Shown here piece by piece: positions 42,722 to 53,015 of a stretch of 64,000 nt of DNA (its first letter is position 1; each line of letters opens with the position of its first letter). This DNA comes from Pseudomonas sp. Leaf58 (lineage in GTDB: Bacteria; Pseudomonadota; Gammaproteobacteria; Pseudomonadales; Pseudomonadaceae): NCBI RefSeq assembly GCF_003627215.1, contig NZ_CP032677.1:3415501-3479500 (forward strand), written 5' to 3'. The notes beneath the pieces were generated by a model, which worked only from the letters and a program-made list of their open reading frames with translations, did no database searches and was not told where the DNA came from. The position numbers and the translations under genes were made by a program.

Positions 42722-43267
42722 ATGGCGCTGCGTACCACGCTGCTGCTTTCCTGCATGACGCTGGCGATGCTCGGCTGCGCCGGCAACGATCACCCGGCAC
42801 CACCGCGCACCCAGCAGGTCGACCTGCAACGCTACCAGGGCACCTGGTACGAACTGGCGCGGCTGCCGATGTTCTTCCAGCGCAATTGCGTGCAGTCAGA
42901 GGCACACTATGGTCTGCGCACCGACGGCCGCATCGACGTGACCAACCGCTGCCAGGAAAAGGACGGCCAGTGGAACCAAGCCAAAGGCATCGCCGAAGCC
43001 CAGCAACCCGGCAGCACCGATAAGCTCTGGGTGCGCTTCGACAACTGGTTCAGCCGCCTGGCCCCCAGCCTGACCAAGGGCGAGTATTGGGTGCTGTACC
43101 ACGACAAGGACTACCGCATGGCCCTGGTCGGCCACCCCAACCGTGAATACCTGTGGCTGCTGTCGCGCACGACAGCGGTCACTGACCAGCAGCGTGAACA
43201 ACTGCTGACCATCGCCCGCGACCAAGGCTATGACACCAGCAAGCTGATCTGGCGGCAGGCCGAGTAG
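42722..43267 (+). CDS. lipocalin family outer-membrane lipoprotein (Blc-like)
   Basis: This 181-residue protein has a lipoprotein signal MALRTTLLLSCMTLAMLGC with cysteine 19 as the lipidated residue. The lipocalin G-x-W motif is in YQGTWYELARLPMFFQRNC. The later NRCQEKDGQWNQAKGIA and YWVLYHDKDYRMALVGHPNR fit bacterial lipocalin Blc, which binds lysophospholipids or fatty acids and is made under envelope stress. The ATG at 42722 has aaggag eight bases upstream. The repeat array lies immediately before it, so the promoter must sit between the array and the gene or within it. Confidence 0.93.
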   Translation: MALRTTLLLSCMTLAMLGCAGNDHPAPPRTQQVDLQRYQGTWYELARLPMFFQRNCVQSEAHYGLRTDGRIDVTNRCQEKDGQWNQAKGIAEAQQPGSTDKLWVRFDNWFSRLAPSLTKGEYWVLYHDKDYRMALVGHPNREYLWLLSRTTAVTDQQREQLLTIARDQGYDTSKLIWRQAE

Positions 43268-43341
43268 CGGGCCATCGACGACATACGGCAATCCAGCTAA
43301 GGTGTGCCCCGTCGCTGATGGGCTGAACAAGGAACCTGAGC

Positions 43342-44301
43342 ATGGACCTGCTATTCCTCGGTACCTCCGCCGGGGTGCCAACCAAGGCACGCAATGTCAG
43401 CGCCACGGCGGTGATCGAAGCCAGTGGCAGCCACTGGTACCTGGTCGATTGCGGCGAAGGCACCCAGCACCAGTTGCTGCACACACCGCTGTCGCTCCGC
43501 GACCTGCGGGCGATTTTCATTACCCACGTGCACGGCGACCACTGCTTCGGCCTGCCGGGCCTGCTGGCCAGTGCCGGCATGAGCGGGCGCACCCAACCAC
43601 TTGACTTGGTCCTGCCCGCTGCCCTGCACGACTGGGTACGCCACGGCCTGGTCGTCAGCGACACGTTCCTGCCGTTCGAAGTGCGCCTGCTGGCTGTGGA
43701 AGGCCTGGTGGAGTGGCACAGTGACGCCCTGCAGGTGACCACTGTGCAGCTGTCGCACCGGGTGCCAAGCGTCGGCTTCGTGTTCACCGAACTCAACCCC
43801 GAACCGCGCCTGGACATCCCGCGCCTGGAGGCCGAAGGCATCCCCCGCGGCCCGCTGTGGGGCGATTTGGCCAAGGGCCTGTCAGTGCAGCATGGCGAAC
43901 TGCTGCTGCACGGCGCGGATTACTTGCGCCCGTCACGCCCACCACGGCGGGTGATCGTGTGCGGCGACAACGACAACCCCGAGCTGTTGGCCGACGCCGC
44001 ACGGGGCGCAGACGTGCTGGTGCACGAAGCCACGTTTACCCAGCCGATAGTCGAGCGTACGGGGATCACCTTCGGCCACAGCACCGCTGCAGCCGTGGCG
44101 CGCTTTGCCCAGGCCGCCGGTGTGCGCAACCTGGTCCTGACGCATTTCAGCGCCCGCTACCAGCACGACCCACGGCGCAGCCCGAACATCGACAACGTGC
44201 GCGACGAAGCCCTCGGCCATTACAGCGGGCAACTGACCCTGGCGCAGGACCTGCAGCGCTATCACATTGCCCGTGACGGCTGTCTTGAGCCGATCGGATA
44301 A
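43342..44301 (+). CDS. rnz: ribonuclease Z (ElaC/Trz1 family)
   Basis: This 319-residue metallo-beta-lactamase-fold nuclease processes tRNA 3' ends. It has [20 protein letters not shown] at the start, the metal site HVHGDHCFG, and later histidine/aspartate ligands in [24 protein letters not shown] and THFSARYQ. The typical RNase Z flexible-arm region is present. Because tRNAs in this genome (such as tRNA-Ser) encode CCA, other exonucleases probably carry most 3' maturation. It ends before a perfect REP pair. Confidence 0.93.
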   Translation: MDLLFLGTSAGVPTKARNVSATAVIEASGSHWYLVDCGEGTQHQLLHTPLSLRDLRAIFITHVHGDHCFGLPGLLASAGMSGRTQPLDLVLPAALHDWVRHGLVVSDTFLPFEVRLLAVEGLVEWHSDALQVTTVQLSHRVPSVGFVFTELNPEPRLDIPRLEAEGIPRGPLWGDLAKGLSVQHGELLLHGADYLRPSRPPRRVIVCGDNDNPELLADAARGADVLVHEATFTQPIVERTGITFGHSTAAAVARFAQAAGVRNLVLTHFSARYQHDPRRSPNIDNVRDEALGHYSGQLTLAQDLQRYHIARDGCLEPIG

Positions 44302-44388
44302 ATTGGCGCACGGTTGGGGATGCCGATGGTGCATGTGCGGGGTGGGCCGCAGATTGCGGCGTTTCTGCCAAGCCTTTCATTGCCTGTT

Positions 44389-44484
44389 CCGGCCTAATCG
44401 CCGGCAAGCCAGCTCCCACAGGATGCACTGGCCCTGAGGCATATGCAGTACCTGTGGGAGCTGGCTTGCCGGCGATTAGGCCGG
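44389..44484. repeat. perfect 34-bp inverted REP pair
   Basis: The arms 44389-44422 and 44451-44484 are exact reverse complements, beginning ccggcctaatcgccggcaag, with a 28-base loop. They lie between the convergent ends of rnz and the carbamoyl amidohydrolase gene. Confidence 0.85.
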
Positions 44485-44506
44485 TGCAGGTGCAATCGAT
44501 CTCGGG

Positions 44507-45790
44507 TCAGGCCGCCAAGCGCCCACTGGCAATCGCCTCCGACGCCGCCAGCATCGCCCGCAGCAACACGGCGCAACCCGCTGCCAGGTCCCCGGGCGTG
44601 GCGTTCTCGATCTCGTTATGGCTGATGCCGTTCTCGCACGGCACGAATATCATCCCCGCCGGCCCCAGCTCGGCCAGGAAGATCGCGTCATGCCCCGCGC
44701 CGCTGACGATGTCCATGTGCGCCAAGCCCAGCGCCTTTGCCGACTCGCGCACGGCATCGACACAGCCTGGGTCGAAGTACAGCGCCGGGAAGTCAGCCGT
44801 GGCCACCAGTTCGTGGCTCAGGCCATGCTTGGCACAGGTGGCCTCGATCACCGCGCGCACCTCGGCTATCATCGCATCCAGTTGCTCGCCTTCCAAATGG
44901 CGGAAATCCAGGGTCATGCGCACTTCGCCCGGGATCACGTTACGTGAGCCTGGGTACGCCTGGAGGCAACCCACTGTGCCACAGGCATGCGGTTGATGGC
45001 CCAGGGCGGTGCGGTTGACCGCTTCCACCACCGCAGCGGCGCCGACCAGGGCGTCCTTGCGCAGGTGCATGGGCGTAGGGCCGGCGTGGGCTTCGACACC
45101 GCGCAAGGTCAGGTCAAACCACTTTTGGCCCAAGGCGCCAAGCACCACGCCGATGGTCTTGGCCTGGTCTTCGAGGATTGGCCCTTGCTCGATATGCGCT
45201 TCAAAATAAGCCCCGACGGGGTGGCCCAGCACCGCGCGTGGGCCGGCGTAGCCAATGGCGGCCAACGCCTCGCCAACGCTGACACCCTGGGCATCGCGCT
45301 TGGCCAGGGTCTCCTCCAGGGTGAACTTGCCGGCGTACACCCCCGAGCCCATCATGCACGGCGCAAAGCGCGAGCCTTCCTCGTTGGTCCACACCACCAC
45401 TTCCAGCGCCGCTTCGGTTTCTACGCCGAGGTCGTTGAGGGTGCGGATCACCTCCAGCCCGGCCATTACCCCAAAGCAGCCGTCGAACTTGCCACCAGTA
45501 GGCTGGGTATCGATATGGCTGCCGGTCATCACCGGGGGCAGCTTGGGATTACGCCCTGGGCGGCGGGCAAAAATGTTACCGACTGCGTCGATGCTGACCG
45601 TGCAACCGGCGGCCTCGCACCACTGCACGAACAGGTCGCGAGCCTGGCGGTCAAGGTCGGTCAGGGCCAGGCGGCACACGCCGCCCTTGGCAGTGGCGCC
45701 GAGGCGGGCCAGGTCCATCAGCGATTGCCACAGGCGGGTGCTGTCGACGTGCTGGGCGGTGGTCTTCAGGATTTCTTGGACGGGGGTCAC
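44507..45790 (-). CDS. N-carbamoyl-beta-alanine amidohydrolase (M20 family)
   Basis: This 427-residue zinc peptidase-family amidohydrolase is expected to do the last step of reductive pyrimidine breakdown, N-carbamoyl-beta-alanine to beta-alanine, CO2 and ammonia. Metal-binding segments are TGSHIDTQPTGGKFDG and WTNEEGSRFAPCMMGS, with GAGHDAIFL near the end. It starts at a GTG (45790) with gaggag seven bases upstream; an ATG 18 bases earlier is weaker. Allantoate amidohydrolase is a close relative. The neighbours (NCS1 permease, dihydropyrimidinase, PreTA) favour the pyrimidine role. Confidence 0.88.
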   Translation of the reverse strand: MTPVQEILKTTAQHVDSTRLWQSLMDLARLGATAKGGVCRLALTDLDRQARDLFVQWCEAAGCTVSIDAVGNIFARRPGRNPKLPPVMTGSHIDTQPTGGKFDGCFGVMAGLEVIRTLNDLGVETEAALEVVVWTNEEGSRFAPCMMGSGVYAGKFTLEETLAKRDAQGVSVGEALAAIGYAGPRAVLGHPVGAYFEAHIEQGPILEDQAKTIGVVLGALGQKWFDLTLRGVEAHAGPTPMHLRKDALVGAAAVVEAVNRTALGHQPHACGTVGCLQAYPGSRNVIPGEVRMTLDFRHLEGEQLDAMIAEVRAVIEATCAKHGLSHELVATADFPALYFDPGCVDAVRESAKALGLAHMDIVSGAGHDAIFLAELGPAGMIFVPCENGISHNEIENATPGDLAAGCAVLLRAMLAASEAIASGRLAA

Positions 45791-45825
45791 GGGTTTCTCC
45801 TCAGGCATTTTTTGTTGTCTGCACG

Positions 45826-45914
45826 GGCCCCTTCGCGGGTGAACCCGCTCCTACAGGGCACCACAGGTTGCCAATACCGTAGAGGCCCTGTGGGAGTTGG
45901 CTGGCCGGTGCGGC
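45826..45914. repeat. degenerate REP pair
   Basis: Two REP cores (cttcgcgggtgaacccgctc, and the gggagttggctggccggtgc type) lie in the 125-bp gap between the amidohydrolase and permease genes. The arms are from different REP variants, so they do not match exactly. Confidence 0.55.
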
Positions 45915-45915
45915 C

Positions 45916-47418
45916 TCAAGGCAAGGGCTTGGCCACACGCGCCGGGCTGCGCGCCGCCATGCTGGCAAACACGTAGTACAGCGCCCCACCCAGTAGCGAG
46001 CCGGTGAACCAGCCGTAGTCGTAGAACCAGCTGAAACTGCTGTTACCAATGGCCATCACCGTCAGACCTACAGGCAAGGCGAAGGCAGCAAAACCGGCCC
46101 AGTTCCACGCCGGGTACACGTCATCGCGGTACAACCCGGCCAGGTCCAGCTTCTGCCGGCGGATCAGGAAGTAGTCCACCACCATGATCCCGGCGATTGG
46201 CCCGAGCAGGCTGGAATAGCCCAGCAGCCAGTTGGAATAGACGCTCTCCAGGCTCAGGTCGGAGACTATCCAGCCGAGCTTCTTCAACAACTCATGGCCC
46301 ATCAGCGCCAGGCCGATGAACCCGGTCAGCCACACCGCGCGGGTACGCCCGATCAAGCGTGGGGCAATGTTCTGGAAGTCGTTGGTCGGCGACACGATGT
46401 TCGCCGCGGTGTTGGTCGACAGCGTGGCAATCACGATCAGCGCCATGGCCAGCGCCACCCAGAACGGGCTGTGAATCTTGCCAATCAAGCTGACCGGATC
46501 GGACACCGTCTCGCCTACCAACGAGGCCGAAGCAGCAGTCAGCACCACACCCAACGCCGCAAACAGGAACATGGTCAGCGGCAGGCCGAAAATCTGCCCG
46601 AGAATCTGGTCCTTTTGGCTACGGGCGTAACGGCTGAAGTCGGGGATGTTCAGCGACAGCGTGGCCCAGAAGCCGACCATGGCCGTAAGCCCGGCGCAGA
46701 AGTAACTGAGCATGTTCGCGCCCGCCGGGCGCTTGGGCGGCTGGGCCAACAGTTCGGTCATCGACATGTGCGGCAAGGCCCAGAACAGCAAGCCTACGCC
46801 CACCGCCACCAGCAGCGGTGCCGACAGCGTTTCGAGCCACTTGATCGACTCGGCACCGCGTAGCACCACCCACAGGTTCAGGCACCAGAAGATCATGAAG
46901 CCGATCACCTCGCCAGCGCCGCCCAGGGCCTTCCAGCCGTCGAACACCGAGCCCAGGAACAGGTGAATGGCCAGGCCGCCGAACATGGTCTGGATGCCGA
47001 ACCAGCCGCAAGCGACGACGGCACGGATCAAGCACGGCACGTTGGAGCCAAGGATGCCGAACGACGAACGCAGCAGCACCGGGAACGGGATGCCGTACTT
47101 GGTGCCGGGGAAGGCGTTGAGGGTAAGCGGGATCAGCACGATCAGGTTGGCCAGCAAAATCGCCATCAGCGCCTCGCCGACGCTGAGGCCGAAGTAAGCC
47201 GTAAGCACCCCGCCGAGGGTGTAGGTAGGCACGCAGATAGACATGCCCACCCACAAGGCGGTGATGTGCCATTTGTTCCAGGTGCGTTGGTGCACCTTGG
47301 TCGGTGCGATGTCGTGGTTATAGCGCGGGCTGTCGAGGACATCGCTGCCTTCAGTCAGCTCGAACAGGCCACCCTGCTCGACCACTTCCGATCTGCTCTG
47401 CTGCCTGCTCTGCTGCAT
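45916..47418 (-). CDS. NCS1 family nucleobase permease
   Basis: This 500-residue protein has 12 hydrophobic segments, the Mhp1/PucI-type fold. Signature pieces are NKWHITALWVGMSICVPTYT (helix 1), GWFGIQTMFGGLAIHLF (helix 3) and NIPDFSRYARSQKDQ. It is expected to bring in uracil, thymine, dihydropyrimidine or hydantoin. Position upstream of the amidohydrolase and divergent to hydA places it in the same regulon. A half-operator-like sequence at 47521-47543 lies 103 bases before its start. Confidence 0.92.
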   Translation of the reverse strand: MQQSRQQSRSEVVEQGGLFELTEGSDVLDSPRYNHDIAPTKVHQRTWNKWHITALWVGMSICVPTYTLGGVLTAYFGLSVGEALMAILLANLIVLIPLTLNAFPGTKYGIPFPVLLRSSFGILGSNVPCLIRAVVACGWFGIQTMFGGLAIHLFLGSVFDGWKALGGAGEVIGFMIFWCLNLWVVLRGAESIKWLETLSAPLLVAVGVGLLFWALPHMSMTELLAQPPKRPAGANMLSYFCAGLTAMVGFWATLSLNIPDFSRYARSQKDQILGQIFGLPLTMFLFAALGVVLTAASASLVGETVSDPVSLIGKIHSPFWVALAMALIVIATLSTNTAANIVSPTNDFQNIAPRLIGRTRAVWLTGFIGLALMGHELLKKLGWIVSDLSLESVYSNWLLGYSSLLGPIAGIMVVDYFLIRRQKLDLAGLYRDDVYPAWNWAGFAAFALPVGLTVMAIGNSSFSWFYDYGWFTGSLLGGALYYVFASMAARSPARVAKPLP

Positions 47419-47520
47419 GGGAACCTCTCCAGGTTTCTTGTAGTTGTTTGCTCAACGGGCTAAGGCGATGGCCGGGAGTACACACGCGCAATGGTGCTTA
47501 GAAATTTCGACCAGATTTTC

Positions 47521-47543
47521 ATCTTGTCAAGTTAGTCAAAAAT
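47521..47543. promoter_or_regulatory. degenerate second copy of the palindrome half-site
   Basis: ATCTTGTCA is identical to nine bases of the left half of the 47662 palindrome. It is followed by AGT and the weak right half TAGTCAAAAAT. It lies on the permease side. Confidence 0.4.
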
Positions 47544-47661
47544 CCTGAAAGCCCCGTACTCAACACTCTATTAATAATTAATCCTTTAAATTCAATAGGT
47601 TAAAAGCCACAAAATTAATAGGAAATTTGCTTGCTGAATCCGGGATCAGCATCTAGCCTCG

Positions 47662-47685
47662 AATCTTGTCAGGCCTGACAGGATT
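47662..47685. promoter_or_regulatory. candidate operator of the pyrimidine regulator
   Basis: The core TGTCAGGCCTGACA (47667-47680) is a perfect 14-bp palindrome. AATC and GATT on either side extend the symmetry to 22 of 24 positions. It lies 75 bases before the hydA start. The TetR-type gene at 51954 is the obvious candidate to bind it. Confidence 0.6.
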
Positions 47686-47687
47686 AA

Positions 47688-49199
<1,512 letters not shown>

Positions 49200-49203
49200 G
49201 ACC

Positions 49204-49242
49204 ATTGGGGGCTGCTGCGCAGCCCATCGCCGGCAAGCCCCA
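49204..49242. repeat. REP-related hairpin sequence between hydA and preT
   Basis: gggggctgctgcgcagcccatcgccggcaagcc resembles the arm found at 27452. The GGGCTGC / GCAGCCC part can fold. It may limit transcription into preT or stabilise the upstream message. Confidence 0.5.
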
Positions 49243-49264
49243 TATAAAAAGAGAGGCTATAACC

Positions 49265-50632
49265 GTGATCGATGCCCTGAACCATTTGCCGCGCCCCAGC
49301 GCCGGTGCCGACCAGCTGGCCGAGCGCTTCAGCGACTTGGCCCCACCCCTTACCGCCCGCCAGGCCGCCGTCGAAAGCGCGCGCTGCCTGTACTGCTACG
49401 ACGCACCCTGCGTCAACGCATGCCCCAGCGACATCGACATCCCGTCATTCATCCATCGCATCAGTGACGAAAACCTGCAAGGCGCCGCCGAGCGCATCCT
49501 TTCGGCCAACATTCTCGGCGGCAGCTGCGCCCGCGTCTGCCCCACCGAAATCCTTTGCCAGCAAGCCTGCGTGCGCAACAACGCCCAAGAGTGCGCGCCG
49601 GTGCTGATCGGCCAGCTGCAGCGCTATGCGCTGGACAACGCCCACTTCACCGAGCACCCGTTCAAGCGCGCGCCGGCCACTGGCAAGTGCATCGCCGTGG
49701 TTGGCGCCGGTCCTGCCGGGCTGGCCTGCGCCCATCGCTTGGCCATGCACGGGCATGACGTGGTGGTGTTCGAAGCCTGCGACAAGGCCGGCGGCCTGAA
49801 CGAGTACGGCATCGCCCGCTACAAACTGGTGGACGATTACGCCCAGCGTGAAGTTGAGTTCCTGCTCGGCATCGGCGGTATCGAGATTCGCCACGGCCAA
49901 CGCCTGGGTGGCAACCTCAGCCTGGGCGAGTTACGCGAGCAGTACGACGCGGTGTTCCTCGGCCTCGGCCTGAACGCCGTAAGCCAGCTGGGCCTGCCTG
50001 ATGAACAAGCACCCGGCGTGGTCGCCGCCACCGAATACATCCGCGAGCTGCGCCAGGCCGATGACCTGAGCCAACTGCCGCTGGCCGACCGCTGCCTGGT
50101 GATCGGCGCCGGCAACACCGCGATCGACATGGCCGTGCAGATGAGCCGCCTAGGCGCCCGCGATGTCAACCTGGTGTACCGCCGTGGCCACGCCGACATG
50201 GGCGCCACCGGCCATGAGCAGGACATTGCCAAGGCCAACCAGGTACGCCTGCACACCTGGGCCCGCCCCGATGCCGTGTTGCTGGACGACAGCGGCAAAG
50301 TGCGCGGTATGCGCTTTGCCCGCACCGAGCTCGCCGATGGCCACCTGCGCGACACCGGTGAAACCTTCGAGCTGGCCGCCGATGCCATCTTCAAGGCCAT
50401 CGGCCAACGTTTCGACGACGCCAGCCTCGGCGACCCGCTGGCCGCACAATTGGCCCGCGATGGCGAGCGCATCCGCGTCGACGAGCAGCTGCGGACCAGC
50501 CTGCCGGGGGTGTATGCCGGTGGCGACTGCACTGCGCTGGGCCAGGACCTCACCGTCCAGGCCGTGCAACACGGCAAGCTGGCCGCCGAAGCCATCCATG
50601 CCCAACTCATGCTCAACGTGGAGGCAGCGTAA
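49265..50632 (+). CDS. preT: PreT, NAD(P)-dependent dihydropyrimidine dehydrogenase small subunit
   Basis: This 455-residue flavin and iron-sulfur subunit passes electrons between NADH and PreA. The start is a GTG (49265) preceded by gagagg. The N-terminal iron-sulfur cysteines lie in ARCLYCYDAPCVNACPSDID and CARVCPTEILCQQACVRNN. FAD binding is VVGAGPAGLACAHRLAMHG and NAD(P) binding is VIGAGNTAIDMAVQMSRLG. It is the glutamate-synthase-small-subunit family. preA begins at the base after its stop. With PreA it reduces uracil and thymine to dihydro forms. Confidence 0.95.
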   Translation: MIDALNHLPRPSAGADQLAERFSDLAPPLTARQAAVESARCLYCYDAPCVNACPSDIDIPSFIHRISDENLQGAAERILSANILGGSCARVCPTEILCQQACVRNNAQECAPVLIGQLQRYALDNAHFTEHPFKRAPATGKCIAVVGAGPAGLACAHRLAMHGHDVVVFEACDKAGGLNEYGIARYKLVDDYAQREVEFLLGIGGIEIRHGQRLGGNLSLGELREQYDAVFLGLGLNAVSQLGLPDEQAPGVVAATEYIRELRQADDLSQLPLADRCLVIGAGNTAIDMAVQMSRLGARDVNLVYRRGHADMGATGHEQDIAKANQVRLHTWARPDAVLLDDSGKVRGMRFARTELADGHLRDTGETFELAADAIFKAIGQRFDDASLGDPLAAQLARDGERIRVDEQLRTSLPGVYAGGDCTALGQDLTVQAVQHGKLAAEAIHAQLMLNVEAA

Positions 50633-51907
50633 ATGGCCGACCTGTCTATTGAATTTGCCGGCATCAAGGCACCCAACCCCTTCTGGCTGGCCTCCGCACC
50701 GCCAACCGACAAGGCCTACAACGTGGTCCGCGCCTTCGAGGCCGGCTGGGGCGGCGTGGTCTGGAAGACCCTGGGCGAAGACCCGGCAGCAGTCAACGTG
50801 TCTTCGCGCTACTCGGCGCACTACGGCCCCAACCGCCAAGTGCAGGGCATCAACAACATCGAGCTGATCACCGACCGCTCGCTGGAGATCAACCTGCGCG
50901 AAATCACCCAGGTGAAGAAAGACTGGCCCGACCGTGCGCTGATCGTGTCACTGATGGTGCCGTGTGAAGAAGCATCCTGGAAGTTCATCCTGCCGCTGGT
51001 AGAGGCTACCGGTGCCGACGGTATCGAGCTGAACTTCGGCTGCCCGCACGGCATGCCTGAGCGCGGCATGGGCGCCGCGGTCGGCCAGGTGCCGGAGTAT
51101 GTGGAAATGGTCACCCGCTGGTGCAAGACCCACAGCGCGCTGCCCGTGATCGTCAAACTCACCCCGAACATCACCGACATTCGCCTGTCGGCCCGCGCCG
51201 CACACCGTGGCGGGGCCGATGCGGTGTCGTTGATCAACACCATCAATTCCATCACCAGCGTCGACCTGGACCGCATGGTGGCCCACCCCATCGTCGGCGA
51301 CCAGAGCACCCATGGCGGTTACTGCGGTTCGGCGGTGAAGCCGATTGCCCTGAACATGGTGGCGGAAATCGCCCGCGACCCAACAACCCGCGGCTTGCCG
51401 ATTTGCGGTATTGGTGGCATCGGCAGCTGGCGTGACGCGGCTGAGTTCATGGCGTTGGGCAGTGGCGCGGTACAGGTGTGCACGGCGGCGATGCTGCACG
51501 GCTTTCGCATTGTCGAAGACATGAAGGACGGGCTGGCGCGCTGGATGGACGAGCATGGCCACCGTAACATCGAGGCGTTCCGTGGCCAGGCGGTGGGGCA
51601 CACCACCGACTGGAAGTACCTGGACATGAACTACAAGTCGGTGGCGCATATCGACCAGCAGGCGTGCATTGGTTGTGGGCGTTGCCATATCGCCTGTGAG
51701 GACACCTCGCACCAGGCCATTGCCAGCACACTTAAGGCGGATGGCACGCATGCCTACAGCGTGATCGAGGAGGAATGCGTGGGTTGCAACCTGTGCCAGA
51801 TCACCTGCCCGGTGGAAAGCTGCATCGAAATGGTCGCGCAGGATACCGGCAAGCCCTACCTGAACTGGACCCAGGACCCACGCAACCCCTACCACGAAGC
51901 CAGCTGA
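50633..51907 (+). CDS. preA: PreA, NAD-dependent dihydropyrimidine dehydrogenase catalytic subunit
   Basis: This 424-residue FMN enzyme is the pyrimidine-reducing subunit. The barrel shows IELNFGCPHGMPERGMGAA with the active-site cysteine loop, VIVKLTPNITDI and GGADAVSLINTINSI. The C-terminal ferredoxin domain has two 4Fe-4S sets: CIGCGRCHIACED and CVGCNLCQITCPVESC. It abuts preT without a gap. The pathway continues with HydA and the M20 amidohydrolase to beta-alanine, or beta-aminoisobutyrate from thymine. Confidence 0.96.
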   Translation: MADLSIEFAGIKAPNPFWLASAPPTDKAYNVVRAFEAGWGGVVWKTLGEDPAAVNVSSRYSAHYGPNRQVQGINNIELITDRSLEINLREITQVKKDWPDRALIVSLMVPCEEASWKFILPLVEATGADGIELNFGCPHGMPERGMGAAVGQVPEYVEMVTRWCKTHSALPVIVKLTPNITDIRLSARAAHRGGADAVSLINTINSITSVDLDRMVAHPIVGDQSTHGGYCGSAVKPIALNMVAEIARDPTTRGLPICGIGGIGSWRDAAEFMALGSGAVQVCTAAMLHGFRIVEDMKDGLARWMDEHGHRNIEAFRGQAVGHTTDWKYLDMNYKSVAHIDQQACIGCGRCHIACEDTSHQAIASTLKADGTHAYSVIEEECVGCNLCQITCPVESCIEMVAQDTGKPYLNWTQDPRNPYHEAS

Positions 51908-51910
51908 GGC

Positions 51911-51947
51911 GATTGGGCCCGCGAAGGGCCGCATAGCGGCCCCAATC
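51911..51947. terminator. hairpin between convergent preA and the TetR gene
   Basis: The outer stem GATTGGG / CCCAATC and the inner stem GGGCCGC / GCGGCCC with loop ATA fill the gap between two convergent stops. There is no long T tract, so the call rests on position and symmetry. Confidence 0.55.
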
Positions 51948-51953
51948 GCGGCC

Positions 51954-52574
51954 TCAAGGCTCCAGCCCAATCCCCCGCAAGATCACACTGGTCACCGTCT
52001 GTACCGCACTCTCGAAGGCCATGTCCGACAACGCCTCCCCACCGTTAAGCAACTGCACCTGGTAACCAAAGTCGGCATAGTGCTGGGTCGAGGCCCAGAT
52101 CATGTACAGCAGCGCCGATGGCTCTACCGGCAGGATGTACCCCTCTTCCACCCAACGGCGGATCTTGGCCTCCTTCAACTGGGCCCAGGGCACCAGGCTT
52201 TCATTCAGGTTCACCCCGAGCACCGGCGCCCCATGCAGCATTTCTTCGGCCCATATTTTTGAGCCCAGCGGGCGTGAACGGGAATGGCCCATCTTCGCCC
52301 GGATGTAACTGGTCAGTACCACACGCGGGTCGTCGAAGTTCTCGAAACACAGGGCGTCCTGCTTCCATACATCCAGCAGGTCCTGCAGCACCGCGCGGAA
52401 CAACTCGTCCTTGGTGCTGAAGTAATAATGCAGGTTGGAGCGCGGCAACTCGGCCTGTTCGGCGATATCGCCCATGGACGTGGCAGCGTAGCCTTTCTCG
52501 GCAAAAACCATTTCCGCCGCCTGCAGAATCTTCTCGATGTTGCGCCGGCGGATTTCGATCTTGTGGTTGGCCAT
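51954..52574 (-). CDS. TetR family regulator, RutR-like
   Basis: This 206-residue regulator has an N-terminal helix-turn-helix (ILQAAEMVFAEKGYAATSMGDIAEQAELPRSNLHYYF) and a C-terminal domain ending LLYMIWASTQHYADF. That layout is shared with RutR and other YcdC-type regulators that sense uracil or thymine. The gene lies directly convergent to preA, so a role in controlling the pyrimidine cluster is likely. The candidate operator is at 47662. Its ATG overlaps the stop of the VOC gene by one base, so the two form a small operon. Confidence 0.88.
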   Translation of the reverse strand: MANHKIEIRRRNIEKILQAAEMVFAEKGYAATSMGDIAEQAELPRSNLHYYFSTKDELFRAVLQDLLDVWKQDALCFENFDDPRVVLTSYIRAKMGHSRSRPLGSKIWAEEMLHGAPVLGVNLNESLVPWAQLKEAKIRRWVEEGYILPVEPSALLYMIWASTQHYADFGYQVQLLNGGEALSDMAFESAVQTVTSVILRGIGLEP

Positions 52575-52930
52575 CAGGCTAGGGCCGTCCACACCGCCAG
52601 TTCATAGCCATCCGGGTCGATGAAGTGAAAGCGTCGCCCGCCCGGGAAGGCAAACGTCGCCCGGCTAATCGTGGCGCCTGCCGCCTCGACACGTTGCTGC
52701 GTGGCTTCCAGGTCGTCGGCATACAGGATCACCAGCGGGCCACCCGGGCGCACCGGTTCGCCCGTGGTAAAACCACCGGTCAGCCGGCCATCGCTGAACT
52801 CGGTGTAGGTGGGCCCGTAATCGGTGAAGGCCCAACCGAACACACTGCCGTAGAAGGCCTTGCTCCGTGCGATGTCGCTGACATTGAACTCAATGTTGTC
52901 GATCTGCCGGTCCTTACCGCGAATAGCCAT
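52574..52930 (-). CDS. VOC family protein (glyoxalase/bleomycin-resistance fold)
   Basis: This 118-residue protein is one vicinal-oxygen-chelate domain made of two beta-alpha-beta-beta-beta halves. It shows IDNIEFNVSDIARSKAFYGS at the start and FHFIDPDGYELAVW at the end; the last Glu is a usual metal ligand. The first-half metal ligand is replaced by Asn, so it may be a binding protein rather than an enzyme. It is co-transcribed with the RutR-like gene, and a link to pyrimidines is possible but unproven. Confidence 0.85.
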   Translation of the reverse strand: MAIRGKDRQIDNIEFNVSDIARSKAFYGSVFGWAFTDYGPTYTEFSDGRLTGGFTTGEPVRPGGPLVILYADDLEATQQRVEAAGATISRATFAFPGGRRFHFIDPDGYELAVWTALA

Positions 52931-53015
52931 GTGTGCTCCGTGCCCAGTGGTGTTTGCCCTAGTCTACTCCGGACTTTTCCGACTTTTACAGGCCGCCCTC
53001 TGAATTGCCCAAGCG

